This document shows positions 27,651-36,005 of a stretch of DNA of 64,000 bases, one piece after another (position 1 is the stretch's first letter; every line of letters starts with the position of its first letter). Under the pieces are notes generated by a model. That model made no database searches. It was given only the letters and a program-made list of their open reading frames with translations, and was not told the DNA's origin. The stretch is from Comamonadaceae bacterium (GTDB lineage Bacteria > Pseudomonadota > Gammaproteobacteria > Burkholderiales > Burkholderiaceae_C): contig CANBWP010000012.1 of the NCBI GenBank assembly GCA_947373185.1, forward strand, positions 1-64,000, given 5' to 3'. The position numbers and the translations under genes are program-made.

Positions 27651-30617
27651 TTAAGACAGGTGTTTGCCAATCAAACCGGCCAACTCGAACATCGTGATTT
27701 GATCTTTGCCAAACACGGGTTTGAGTTTGGCATCGGCGTTGATGGCGCGTTTGTTGGTAGGGTCTTGCAAGCCTTGCGCCTTGATGTAGTCCCACAATTT
27801 CTTCACCACCTCTGTACGCGCCACTTTGTCAGTGCCAATCACGGCGGCCAAATCGGCGCTGGGCGTGAGGTTGCCCACTGCCGCTTTGCGCGGTGTTTTA
27901 GCGGCCGCCGTTTTCTTAGCAGCTGCTTTTTTGGCAGGCGCTTTGGTTTTCGCGGCGGCCTTGCCCGTGGTTTTTCCAGCAGCTGTTTTGGCGCCAGCTG
28001 CATATTTAGCGGGCGTCTTGCGCGGCGGGAACTTGCTGGTGCGCGGCTCAAACTCAAACACCACTTTGTCTTCCTCCGCGTTCCACGACAAAAAGGCCTT
28101 GAAGGCGCGACGCGTGCGATTGCTCACAAACTTTTCCAACAAGTCTGTTTTGCCGGCGCTGAGCAGCTTGGCAATTTGCTCGCGTTCCACCACTTGCTGC
28201 AACACAATTTTGCCGCTCTTGAAATTACAAGTGGGGGTGGGTTGCGCTTCAGTGGGCACTGACTTTTCACACACATAGTTGCTGCCGTGCTCGTGCACAG
28301 CGCCGCCACATTTGGGGCAAGCGCCTAAAGACTCACTACCGGTGAAGTCAACAATCTCGCCGGTCTCTTCGCTGTTTTTGTCGTTGCCAAAGTCAAACTC
28401 CAGCTTCCAGTTTTTCTCTTCTTCGTTGTACTTCAGGGCAATTTCAGAAGTGAATGGCCAGCCGGCTTTAGAGCGGAAGCCTTCCAGTGGGCCAATCTTC
28501 TTGTCGCGCAAAAATTGCTCGACTTCGGTTTGTTCAAAGGTGCGGCCCGCAGGTGTTTTGCCAAACGAGAAACCACAACCCGCAGCAGCGGTGTCATCGG
28601 CGCCAGCGTCTTTGCCCACGCAGGCATAACGGCGGTAATTCTCTTTCACAACACCGCCGCAGGTGGGGCAGGGTGTGCTCAAGGTGGCGTAGTCACCGGG
28701 AATGGTGTCGCGGTCGTATTCCTTGGCCTTCTTGACGATGTGCTCGGTCATGTCGGCAATTTGCTTCATGAAGTCTTCGCGGCTGAGCTTGCCTTGCTCC
28801 ATTTGCGACAACTTGTATTCCCATTCACCGGTCAACTCGGGCTTGGACAATTCCTCCACCCCCAAGCCGCGCAGCAAAGTCATCAGTTGGAAGGCTTTGG
28901 CCGTGGGAATCATTTCGCGGCCGTCACGCAACATGTATTTCTCGTTGATCAGGCCCTCAATGATGGCCGCACGCGTGGCTGGCGTGCCCAATCCTTTTTC
29001 CTGCATGGCTTCACGCAATTCGTCGTCATCCACCATCTTGCCGGCGCCTTCCATGGCGCCCAACAAGGTCGCTTCTGAATAGCGAGCGGGTGGCCGTGTT
29101 TTGAGTGGCTTGGTTTCAATCGAACCCACACCCACTTGCTCTCCTGGCGTTACAGCCACCAAGTTTTGGCCTTTGTCGCCTTCTTTGGCGTCGTCCACTT
29201 CATTGGCGGCTTCTTTGCCGTAAATGGCCAACCAGCCTGGTTTGACCAAGACCTTGCCTTCCGTTTTAAAGCTGTGACCGGCAGCCGTGCTGATGCGGGT
29301 GGTCACCATGTACTCGGCGCTGGGGAAAAACACCGCCATAAAACGGCGAACGACCAAGTCGTACAGCTTTTGTTCGGCCTCAGACAAGCCAGAAGGCGCC
29401 TGCAAGGTGGGAATGATCGCAAAGTGATCGCTGACCTTGGCGTTGTCAAAAATTCGCTTAGAAGGCTTGATATAGCCATTGTTCAGCGCTGTGAGGGCAT
29501 GCGGCGCCAAATGCTTCATGCCGCTGTCGGCCAGCATGTTGAAGGTGTCCTTGGCCACGGGCAAGTAGTCTTCAGGCAAAGCACGCGAATCGGTACGGGG
29601 GTAGGTGAGGGCTTTGTGGCGCTCATACAAAGACTGCGCCAGCGACAAGGTGGTCTTGGCCGAGAAGCCAAACTTGCCGTTGGCCTCGCGCTGCAAAGAT
29701 GTCAAGTCAAACAGCAGGGGGCTGGCCTGCGTGGTGGGCTTGGCTTCTTCTGTCACCGTGGCTTTGGCGCCTTTAACGGCTTGCACAATGGCCTCGGCCT
29801 CGGCCGCACTCCACACGCGGTCGGCTTTTTTCTCGGCGTCTTCAGCGTCTTTCTTCCAGGCCGTGTTGAACCACTTGCCAGGATAGGTCCCTGCCGCGGC
29901 ATCAAACTGCGCGTGCACTTCCCAATAGTCACGGCTGATGAATTTGCGAATTTGCTCTTCACGTTCCACCACCACGGCCAGCGTAGGCGTTTGAACACGG
30001 CCCACGGTGGTTAAGAAGAAACCACCATCGCGAGAGTTGAAGGCCGTCATGGCACGGGTGCCATTGATGCCCACCAGCCAATCGGCTTCAGAGCGGCTGC
30101 GCGCGGCATCGGCCAAGCCTTGCATTTGTTGGTTCGAGCGCAGCTTGTCAAAACCATCGCGAATGGCTTGGGGGGTCATGCTTTGCAGCCACAAGCGCTG
30201 CACGGGCTTGCCCAAAGGAATGGTCTGCCCTGCTTTTTGCGTGCCGGCATACTGTTCAATCAGACGGAAGATCAACTCACCTTCACGCCCCGCGTCACAG
30301 GCGTTGACCAAGGCGCCTACGTCTTTGCGCTTGGCCTGCTTAATCACCGCATTCAGCCGGGTTTTGGTTTTGTCCACCGGCTTCAAGTCAAAGTAGGGCG
30401 GGATGACGGGCAAATGGGCAAAGCTCCACTTGCCGCGTTTCACGTCAAATTTCTCGGGCGCCTGAATTTCGACCAAGTGGCCAACGGCGCTGGTCACCAC
30501 ATAGGTTTCACTCTCAAAGTGGTCCTCGTGTTTCTCAAATTTACCTGCGATCGGCGTCAAAGCGCGCACGATGTCTTGAGCCACTGAAGGCTTCTCTGCA
30601 ATCACCAATGTTTTCAT
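27651..30617 (-). CDS. topB: DNA topoisomerase III with C-terminal SWIB domain
   Basis: The 988-residue type IA topoisomerase starts MKTLVIAEKPSVAQDIV (Toprim, with DAGREGE further on) and carries the active tyrosine Y339 in LTYPRTDS. Two C4 zinc-finger-like units follow (CPTCGG..., CPKCGG...). After them comes a lysine/alanine-rich stretch (about residues 866-915) like a histone H1 tail, then a SWIB/MDM2 fold (about 916-988: KKLWDYIKAQGLQD, FELAGLIGKHL). E. coli TopB has neither. The frame extends 24 codons upstream through a GC dinucleotide tract, but the ATG at 30617 is the family start. Confidence 0.95.
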   Translation of the reverse strand: MKTLVIAEKPSVAQDIVRALTPIAGKFEKHEDHFESETYVVTSAVGHLVEIQAPEKFDVKRGKWSFAHLPVIPPYFDLKPVDKTKTRLNAVIKQAKRKDVGALVNACDAGREGELIFRLIEQYAGTQKAGQTIPLGKPVQRLWLQSMTPQAIRDGFDKLRSNQQMQGLADAARSRSEADWLVGINGTRAMTAFNSRDGGFFLTTVGRVQTPTLAVVVEREEQIRKFISRDYWEVHAQFDAAAGTYPGKWFNTAWKKDAEDAEKKADRVWSAAEAEAIVQAVKGAKATVTEEAKPTTQASPLLFDLTSLQREANGKFGFSAKTTLSLAQSLYERHKALTYPRTDSRALPEDYLPVAKDTFNMLADSGMKHLAPHALTALNNGYIKPSKRIFDNAKVSDHFAIIPTLQAPSGLSEAEQKLYDLVVRRFMAVFFPSAEYMVTTRISTAAGHSFKTEGKVLVKPGWLAIYGKEAANEVDDAKEGDKGQNLVAVTPGEQVGVGSIETKPLKTRPPARYSEATLLGAMEGAGKMVDDDELREAMQEKGLGTPATRAAIIEGLINEKYMLRDGREMIPTAKAFQLMTLLRGLGVEELSKPELTGEWEYKLSQMEQGKLSREDFMKQIADMTEHIVKKAKEYDRDTIPGDYATLSTPCPTCGGVVKENYRRYACVGKDAGADDTAAAGCGFSFGKTPAGRTFEQTEVEQFLRDKKIGPLEGFRSKAGWPFTSEIALKYNEEEKNWKLEFDFGNDKNSEETGEIVDFTGSESLGACPKCGGAVHEHGSNYVCEKSVPTEAQPTPTCNFKSGKIVLQQVVEREQIAKLLSAGKTDLLEKFVSNRTRRAFKAFLSWNAEEDKVVFEFEPRTSKFPPRKTPAKYAAGAKTAAGKTTGKAAAKTKAPAKKAAAKKTAAAKTPRKAAVGNLTPSADLAAVIGTDKVARTEVVKKLWDYIKAQGLQDPTNKRAINADAKLKPVFGKDQITMFELAGLIGKHLS

Positions 30618-30634
30618 CTCATACAATCCGGTCT

Positions 30635-30685
30635 CGCGTGCGCGCATGCGCACGTGTACACACACGGGCACGCGCACACGCGCGC
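30635..30685. repeat. Alternating purine-pyrimidine (Z-DNA-prone) tract
   Basis: Positions 30635-30666 are 32 bp of unbroken pyrimidine-purine alternation (mostly CG and CA/TG steps). After a one-base break, a second alternating run spans 30668-30685. The tract lies between the divergent topB and SET genes, within the topB leader or promoter. Such sequence can flip to left-handed Z-DNA under negative supercoiling. It also produces the odd arginine/valine-rich upstream extension in the topB frame. Confidence 0.8.
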
Positions 30686-30719
30686 CCACATGTTTTCACC
30701 ATAACAAATTTTTAACGCC

Positions 30720-31346
30720 GTGGTCAAAAAAACTGTTCTGTCGACAAAATCGACTTTAAAGCCCGCCGCCAAGCCCCAAGCCAAGCCAGCGGTCGTCCCG
30801 GCCTCCGGCCGACGGGTCCAAGTGCGCCGCTCAGGCGTCCACGGCAAAGGGGTGTTTGCACTGCAAGACATTGCAGAGGGCGAGACCTTGTTTGAATATG
30901 TGGGTGAAATCATCAGCTGGGACGAGGCCCAAGACCGCCATCCCCATGATCCCTCAGACCCCAATCACACCTTCTACTTTCATGTGAACGAAGACAAGGT
31001 GATTGACGCGCTGCATGGTGGCAACTCTTCCCGCTGGATCAACCACAGCTGCAACCCCAACTGTGAAGCGGATGAAGACAACGACCGCATTTACATCAAA
31101 GCCCTGCGCAACATCAAGGCCGGTGAAGAGCTCAATTACGACTATGGCTTGATCATTGACGAGCCCTACACGCCCAAACTCAAGGCAGAGTACCCCTGCT
31201 GGTGTGGCAGTGCCAATTGCCGCAAAACATTGCTGGCACCTAAGCGCCGACCTGCTACGCCCAAAATTCCCAGTCAAATTAAAAAGATTGAGAAGAAAAT
31301 CAAGAAGCTCAAGAAAGAGCTGAAGTCCGTCAAAAAGAAAGCTTGA
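30720..31346 (+). CDS. SET-domain protein lysine methyltransferase
   Basis: The 208-residue protein has a full SET core: GVHGKGVFALQDIAEGE at the start, RWINHSCNPNC (N108, H109) and the catalytic tyrosine region ELNYDYG (Y140, Y142). A post-SET zinc motif C160-W-C162...C167 pairs with C111. Lysine-rich tails flank the core, the last (KKIEKKIKKLKKELK) probably a coiled coil. SET enzymes move methyl groups from SAM to protein lysines. The start is GTG at 30720. Divergent to topB; the substrate is unknown. Confidence 0.92.
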   Translation: MVKKTVLSTKSTLKPAAKPQAKPAVVPASGRRVQVRRSGVHGKGVFALQDIAEGETLFEYVGEIISWDEAQDRHPHDPSDPNHTFYFHVNEDKVIDALHGGNSSRWINHSCNPNCEADEDNDRIYIKALRNIKAGEELNYDYGLIIDEPYTPKLKAEYPCWCGSANCRKTLLAPKRRPATPKIPSQIKKIEKKIKKLKKELKSVKKKA

Positions 31347-31394
31347 CGTTCACCCTCTGCAACAACGCACAAGGCGCTTCAAGCCAACTGAACC

Positions 31395-32186
31395 ATGAGC
31401 GACTGGGCCCCCATTCAACGCTGGCCTGCAGAGGCCATCTGGCAAGCGGTGGTGCCGCAGTGGCCTGGTTTCAGCCTTGAAATCCTGCCATGCATAGACT
31501 CCACCAACACCGAACTCATGCGGCGTGCCCGCGAAGGCCGGCATGAGCCTCTCTTGTTGTTGGCTGAACGTCAAACCGCTGGGCGCGGCAGACAAGGCAG
31601 AAGTTGGACAGGCGAGATTGGCGATGCCCTCACTTTTTCCATCGGACTGCCCTACCAGCCCGTCAATTGGTCTGGTTTGTCTTTGGCCGTCGGCTTGAGC
31701 TTGGCGGAATCACTGGGTGGCGATGTTCAACTGAAGTGGCCCAACGACTTGTGGCGCAACCAAAGGAAATTGGGTGGCATCTTGATCGAGGCGGCCAGCC
31801 AAGGGGCGCAGAGTTATGCCGTCATCGGTGTGGGCCTGAACGTTCACAAACCCGCGGCCACTGACCTCAGAACCCCCGCAGCGGCCGTTGACGAGTTTTG
31901 GCAAGGGGTTGATGCGCCCAGCCTCCTGGAGCGCGTTGCGGCGCCACTGTTTGACGCGCTCTTGCGGTTTCAATCCGAAGGCTTTGAACCCTTGCGTGAA
32001 AGATTCAATGCCCGCGACGCACTGCTGGGACATCAGGTCATCACCAGCGATGGGCAAGAAGGCCTGTGCGAAGGCGTCGATGGCAGCGGCACACTGCGCA
32101 TGCACACGCACCAGGGGCGGGTCCACATCAACAACGCAGAGGTCAGCGTTCGGCCTTTCAGCCCGCCAATTGGAAGCGCGCCATGA
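31395..32186 (+). CDS. birA: Biotin--[acetyl-CoA-carboxylase] ligase
   Basis: The 263-residue enzyme attaches biotin to the AccB carrier protein. Motifs are the biotinyl-AMP loop GRGRQGRSW (residues 63-71), KWPNDLW and the downstream KLGGILIEA. There is no N-terminal helix-turn-helix, so it is a group I ligase and should not repress biotin genes. Its stop overlaps the next small gene by 4 nt. Confidence 0.95.
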   Translation: MSDWAPIQRWPAEAIWQAVVPQWPGFSLEILPCIDSTNTELMRRAREGRHEPLLLLAERQTAGRGRQGRSWTGEIGDALTFSIGLPYQPVNWSGLSLAVGLSLAESLGGDVQLKWPNDLWRNQRKLGGILIEAASQGAQSYAVIGVGLNVHKPAATDLRTPAAAVDEFWQGVDAPSLLERVAAPLFDALLRFQSEGFEPLRERFNARDALLGHQVITSDGQEGLCEGVDGSGTLRMHTHQGRVHINNAEVSVRPFSPPIGSAP

Positions 32187-32365
32187 AACACATGAAGTTG
32201 CGCTGGTTCATTTTGCTCTTGATGATTTTGAACGCCTTGTTTTACATTTGGCAAGACGGTTTTTTTCAAGCTTGGGGCTTTGCGCCATCCAGCGTGCGAG
32301 AACCTGAGCGAAAACTGCAACAAGTTAACCCAGACAATGTACTGATCACAAGGAACCCCTCATGA
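32183..32365 (+). CDS. Small single-pass membrane protein (60 aa)
   Basis: The ATG overlaps the birA stop and the end overlaps the following GST start, each by 4 nt, which argues for translation. The product has one N-terminal membrane helix (RWFILLLMILNALFYIWQ) and a short polar tail with the segment APSSVREPERKLQQ. This resembles the N-terminus of longer SPOR-domain proteins encoded after birA in related bacteria, but no SPOR domain follows. I read it as a shortened or remnant form. Confidence 0.7.
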   Translation: MKHMKLRWFILLLMILNALFYIWQDGFFQAWGFAPSSVREPERKLQQVNPDNVLITRNPS

Positions 32366-33018
32366 GCTTGAAACTTTACTTCGCGCCAGGCGCGTGTTCG
32401 TTTGTACCGCATTGCTTGCTGGAGCTTTCCGGTGCCCCCTACGAGCCCCTCATGGTCAAGCTGCACAAGGGCGAACAAAATGAGGCCGCTTACAAGGCGA
32501 TCAATCCTCGCGGCCAAGTGCCCGTGTTGGTCGACCAGGCGCAAGTGATCACGCAAATACTGGCCATCATTTTGTATGTGGACCAGAAATTCCCAGCGGC
32601 GCAGTTTCTGCCAGCGGACCCCTTGGCGCGTGCCAAAGCCATTGAAACCTTGGCCTGGATGAACAATACCGTGCACCCCACTTTCACGCACATTTTCATG
32701 CCGCAAAAGTACAGCGACCAAGAATCGGTGCAGGCTGCATTGAAGGTGTTCAACACGCAGCTGTACCGCGGCTTGCTGGCTGAATTAGAAGGCTTCGTTC
32801 ACAGCTTGGCGGGCACAGGCCATTGGTTGTCGGGCGCGCGCTTGGGTCCGCTGGATGTTTACGCTTTGACGCTGACACGCTGGGGCTCCATTGCAGGCAT
32901 TGATCCCAATGCCTATCCGGCTTTATGGGCCCACATTCAGAAAGTCGCTGCTGATAGCGCAGTCGCCCGTGTCATTGAGCGCGAACGACTGCAACTGAAC
33001 TTGTACAGACCCAGCTGA
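32362..33018 (+). CDS. Glutathione S-transferase family protein
   Basis: The 218-residue cytosolic protein has a thioredoxin-like N-terminal half (LYFAPGACSFVPHCLLE, then NPRGQVPVLV with the cis-proline) and an all-helical C-terminal half. The APGACS start places it near the beta-class bacterial GSTs, in which the cysteine contacts glutathione. The substrate is unknown. It is the last gene of the birA unit and lies 8 nt from the convergent histidine kinase gene. Confidence 0.9.
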   Translation: MSLKLYFAPGACSFVPHCLLELSGAPYEPLMVKLHKGEQNEAAYKAINPRGQVPVLVDQAQVITQILAIILYVDQKFPAAQFLPADPLARAKAIETLAWMNNTVHPTFTHIFMPQKYSDQESVQAALKVFNTQLYRGLLAELEGFVHSLAGTGHWLSGARLGPLDVYALTLTRWGSIAGIDPNAYPALWAHIQKVAADSAVARVIERERLQLNLYRPS

Positions 33019-33026
33019 CCTGCGGT

Positions 33027-34529
33027 TCAAGCAATACGGGTCCTGAATCGGTTGGTGGTTCGCGCAAATCGAATGGTGAAACACGCACCTGGCGGTGTTT
33101 GACCGGGATGCGCCACATCGACAGAAACCGTCGCCCCATGTCGCTGCGCAATTTCTCGCACAATGGGCAAGCCCAAACCTGAGCCATCGACATTGCTGCC
33201 CAAGGCACGGTAGAAGGGCTCAAAGACACGTTCTCGCTCGGCCAGCGAAATACCGGGGCCGTTGTCTTCCACTTGCACCGCCAAGGCTTGACTGTAAGGG
33301 TCCACCAACAAACGAACGGTGATCACGCCCATTCGCTCTTCAGTGCTGGGGGTGTAGTGGATGGCGTTGTCCACCAAGTTTCGAATCATCTCTTTGAGCA
33401 ATGTAGGGTTGCCTTGAACATTCAAGAAGCGGCGTTTTTCTTCTGAGTCGACACCGTCGTAACCCAAGTCCAAACCCTTGTCCATGGCGCGAGGCAAAGA
33501 GTCATGGAGGACTTCGCTGACCAGTGCCTCCATGTCACACGATTGCAAATCGATGGCGCCGCCACCTTCTGCGCGCGCCAATGAGAGCAATTGATTAACC
33601 GTGTGGGTGGCTTGCACACTGGCACGGCCAATTTGCTTGAGGGAGTGTTTCAAGTCTTCTTCGCTGGCGCCTTTTCTTTGGGCCAAATCAGCTTGCATGC
33701 GCAGACCCGCCAGGGGTGTTTTGAGTTGATGCGCAGCATCTGCCAGAAACCTTTTTTGGGTCGCAATGGAGTCTTTCAAGCGACCCAACAAGTCATTGAC
33801 CGATGACACCAATGGCGCTACCTCAATGGGCACCGCCTTCTCGTCCAGGGGGCTCAAGTCGTCAGACTTTCTGGCACGAATTCGTTCTTCCAATTCAGAC
33901 AGCGGCTTGATGCCGCGCACCAAGGCCAGCCATACCAAGAGCACCGCCAAAGGCAGGATTGCAAACTGCGGCAACATCACGCCTTTGATAATTTCAGTGG
34001 CCAAGACCGAACGTTTTTCTCGTGTTTCAGCCACTTGCACCAGCACAGCACCGAGATTGCCTGGTGATTTTTCAGACGTCAAATTGACCCACGTGTAGGC
34101 GACGCGAACTTCTAGGCTTCGCATTTCATCGTCACGAATTTTGACTTCGTAACTGCCCAACTTTTCTTCGTCTTGAGGTTGCGGCAAATCACGATCACCG
34201 CCCAGCAATTCGCCTTTGGGACCCATCACCTGGTAGTACACCAAGTCGGCATCATCGGCTCGCAGCAACTCACTGGCTGGTTGCGGTAAGTTGAATTGCA
34301 CGCGCTGTTGGTCTGGGCTAAGCTTGACCAACTGCGCCAATGCTTGCGCGTTGTAAATGAGCGCTCGGTCAAATGGCTTGTTGGCAAGTCCTTGTGCGAC
34401 CAACCAAGTCAGTGCCAAACTCACAGGCCACAACAACAACAAAGGCGTCAGCATCCAATCCAAAATTTCGCCAAACAGCGACCGCTGCTCACGGCGAAAA
34501 ATAGACATTTGCCAGTTTTTAGGTTTCAT
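33027..34529 (-). CDS. Two-component sensor histidine kinase (TctE-like)
   Basis: The 500-residue inner-membrane kinase has a first membrane helix near residues 24-46, a periplasmic sensor of about 135 residues (2CSK_N type), and a second helix near 184-205. An HAMP linker follows, then the phosphorylated H267 in DAAHQLKTPL, and the ATPase boxes NLVDNAIHY, EDNGPGIS and DGSGLGLPIV. It pairs with the response regulator 49 nt upstream. TctE senses tricarboxylates, but no tctCBA transport genes are here, so the signal is open. Confidence 0.92.
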   Translation of the reverse strand: MKPKNWQMSIFRREQRSLFGEILDWMLTPLLLLWPVSLALTWLVAQGLANKPFDRALIYNAQALAQLVKLSPDQQRVQFNLPQPASELLRADDADLVYYQVMGPKGELLGGDRDLPQPQDEEKLGSYEVKIRDDEMRSLEVRVAYTWVNLTSEKSPGNLGAVLVQVAETREKRSVLATEIIKGVMLPQFAILPLAVLLVWLALVRGIKPLSELEERIRARKSDDLSPLDEKAVPIEVAPLVSSVNDLLGRLKDSIATQKRFLADAAHQLKTPLAGLRMQADLAQRKGASEEDLKHSLKQIGRASVQATHTVNQLLSLARAEGGGAIDLQSCDMEALVSEVLHDSLPRAMDKGLDLGYDGVDSEEKRRFLNVQGNPTLLKEMIRNLVDNAIHYTPSTEERMGVITVRLLVDPYSQALAVQVEDNGPGISLAERERVFEPFYRALGSNVDGSGLGLPIVREIAQRHGATVSVDVAHPGQTPPGACFTIRFARTTNRFRTRIA

Positions 34530-34578
34530 TCATGTTGGCCGATGAGGCCACACTTCATGCGTCATAGCGAGCAGAAAA

Positions 34579-35253
34579 TTACCCAGGAATTTTTTCGAGG
34601 CAGTAGCCCAGTCCGCGCACGGTCGCAATGCGAATGGGCCCTTTCTCAATTTTCTTGCGCAAGCGATGGATGTAGACCTCAATCGCATTGTTGCTCACCT
34701 CTTCGCCCCACTCACACAGACGCTCAACCAATTGGTCTTTGCTGACCAGTCTGCCGGCGCGTTGGAGCAAAACTTCTAAGAGCCCCAACTCACGTGCAGA
34801 GAGCTCCACCATCTTGCCATCAATCGTGGCGACACGGCCCGACTGGTCATAAATCAGAGGGCCATGTTTAATTTGCGACGTGGCGCCGCCCATGCCCCTG
34901 CGAGTCAGTGCGCGAACGCGTGCTTCCAACTCTTGCAAACTGAATGGTTTGGCCATGTAGTCGTCTGCGCCGTAGTCCAAGCCTTTGACACGCTCTTCAA
35001 CACTGTCAGCTGCCGTCAAAATGAGGACGGGCAACGTAGAGCCTCTGGCGCGCAGTTTTTTGAGCACGTCCAAGCCGTGCATTTTGGGTAAGCCCAGATC
35101 CAAGATGAGCAAATCAAATTCATTGTTGGTCATGAGCGCGGCATCTGCCTCAGAGCCGCTGGCCACATGATCGACTGCTGCACCCGCACTGCGCAAACTG
35201 CGTAACAAGCCATCGGCCAGCACCTGATCATCTTCGGCAATCAAAATACGCAT
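34579..35253 (-). CDS. OmpR-family response regulator (TctD-like)
   Basis: The 224-residue regulator has a receiver domain with acidic pocket E7-D8-D9, phosphorylation site D52 in LILDLGLPKM and the conserved lysine in AKPFSLQE. A winged-helix output domain follows (LSARELGLLEVLLQ, NAIEVYIHRLRKKIE, IRTVRGLGY-like end). It is read first, then the kinase. A strong TAGGAGACAACC ribosome binding site precedes the ATG. Confidence 0.93.
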   Translation of the reverse strand: MRILIAEDDQVLADGLLRSLRSAGAAVDHVASGSEADAALMTNNEFDLLILDLGLPKMHGLDVLKKLRARGSTLPVLILTAADSVEERVKGLDYGADDYMAKPFSLQELEARVRALTRRGMGGATSQIKHGPLIYDQSGRVATIDGKMVELSARELGLLEVLLQRAGRLVSKDQLVERLCEWGEEVSNNAIEVYIHRLRKKIEKGPIRIATVRGLGYCLEKIPG

Positions 35254-35346
35254 GGTTGTCTCCTACTTTGCGGCCGGTGGCCTTTTTGGTTTTTTCAATC
35301 TTGTTTGCAAAATGCTTCACAACATCTCACGCAAATTTTAGTCGAC

Positions 35347-35865
35347 TCACATGCAGTACGCCTCAAGTCCCAGCGCCACAACGGTGGCAACTTCTGCGCC
35401 CACGGATTCCTTGAACTCTGCCTCTGCTTGCGCAACAGCCATTTGAAACGCTGCCAACCACGTCAAGCCTGCTTCCGTGAAGACCACACGCCTTGCGCGC
35501 GCATCGCGTGTGTCGCTGGTTCTTGTGACCAAGCCCCAGGCCTCGCACTGGTCCACCAAATTTCCCATCGCCTGTTTGCTCATGCCTGCAGCTTGCGCCA
35601 GATCCGTCAGTCTTGAGCCTTGAAGCGACAGGTGTCTCGTGATGTGCACATGCGCCGCGCTGATTTGATCTCTGGCCGCCAAATTTGACAATGCCAAGGG
35701 CACATGGTCGTTGTTAGCCATGAGGCTGAGCACCCTGGCATCAAATCGGCGCATGGCATGGCCCATGAGCCGCCCCAGATGGGTCTCGCGCCAACGGTCA
35801 TCCATGGACTTGGTTAAGTGCTTTTGCAGGTCTGGATTGGGTAAAAAACTGTCATTCACTGGCAT
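35347..35865 (-). CDS. MarR-family transcriptional regulator
   Basis: The 172-residue winged-helix protein (ATG at 35865; an upstream TTG at 35892 is less likely) has the MarR core: SRLTDLAQAAGMSKQAMGNLVDQCEAWGLV as recognition helices, here in two parts (SRLTDLAQAAGMSKQ; AMGNLVDQCEAWGL), then a beta-wing with DTRDARARRVVFTEAG. Such proteins bind small aromatic ligands and repress a neighbouring gene. No obvious target is adjacent: recA is divergent and the two-component system is downstream. Confidence 0.88.
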   Translation of the reverse strand: MPVNDSFLPNPDLQKHLTKSMDDRWRETHLGRLMGHAMRRFDARVLSLMANNDHVPLALSNLAARDQISAAHVHITRHLSLQGSRLTDLAQAAGMSKQAMGNLVDQCEAWGLVTRTSDTRDARARRVVFTEAGLTWLAAFQMAVAQAEAEFKESVGAEVATVVALGLEAYCM

Positions 35866-35900
35866 TCGATAATAGTAAGGCAAACTGACCAAAAAATCTA

Positions 35901-35929
35901 TTTACGCACCGAGACAATGGGGTTACAGT
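35901..35929 (+). promoter_or_regulatory. recA promoter (-35/-10)
   Basis: TTTACG at 35901-35906 and TACAGT at 35924-35929 are separated by exactly 17 bp, a plausible sigma-70 promoter. The start of transcription would fall near 35936, inside the LexA-like box. Confidence 0.6.
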
Positions 35930-35948
35930 ACTGTTCAAGCATCCAGTC
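35929..35948. promoter_or_regulatory. LexA (SOS) box of recA
   Basis: TACTGT-TCAAGCAT-CCAGTC matches the CTGT-N8-ACAG SOS operator with one mismatch in the core, and keeps the outer TA on the left. It overlaps the -10 end and the transcription start, the right place for repression of recA by LexA. Confidence 0.65.
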
Positions 35949-36005
35949 TTTGATCAACCCTCTGAATGCAAATTTTTTAACCCGTTGATTTTCAAGGAGA
36001 TTTTC

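Noticed and set aside
30618-30689. A 24-residue N-terminal extension of TopB rich in Val, Arg and Cys
   Set aside because: It is produced by the alternating GC/CA tract; type IA topoisomerases begin at the MKTLVIAEKPS segment.
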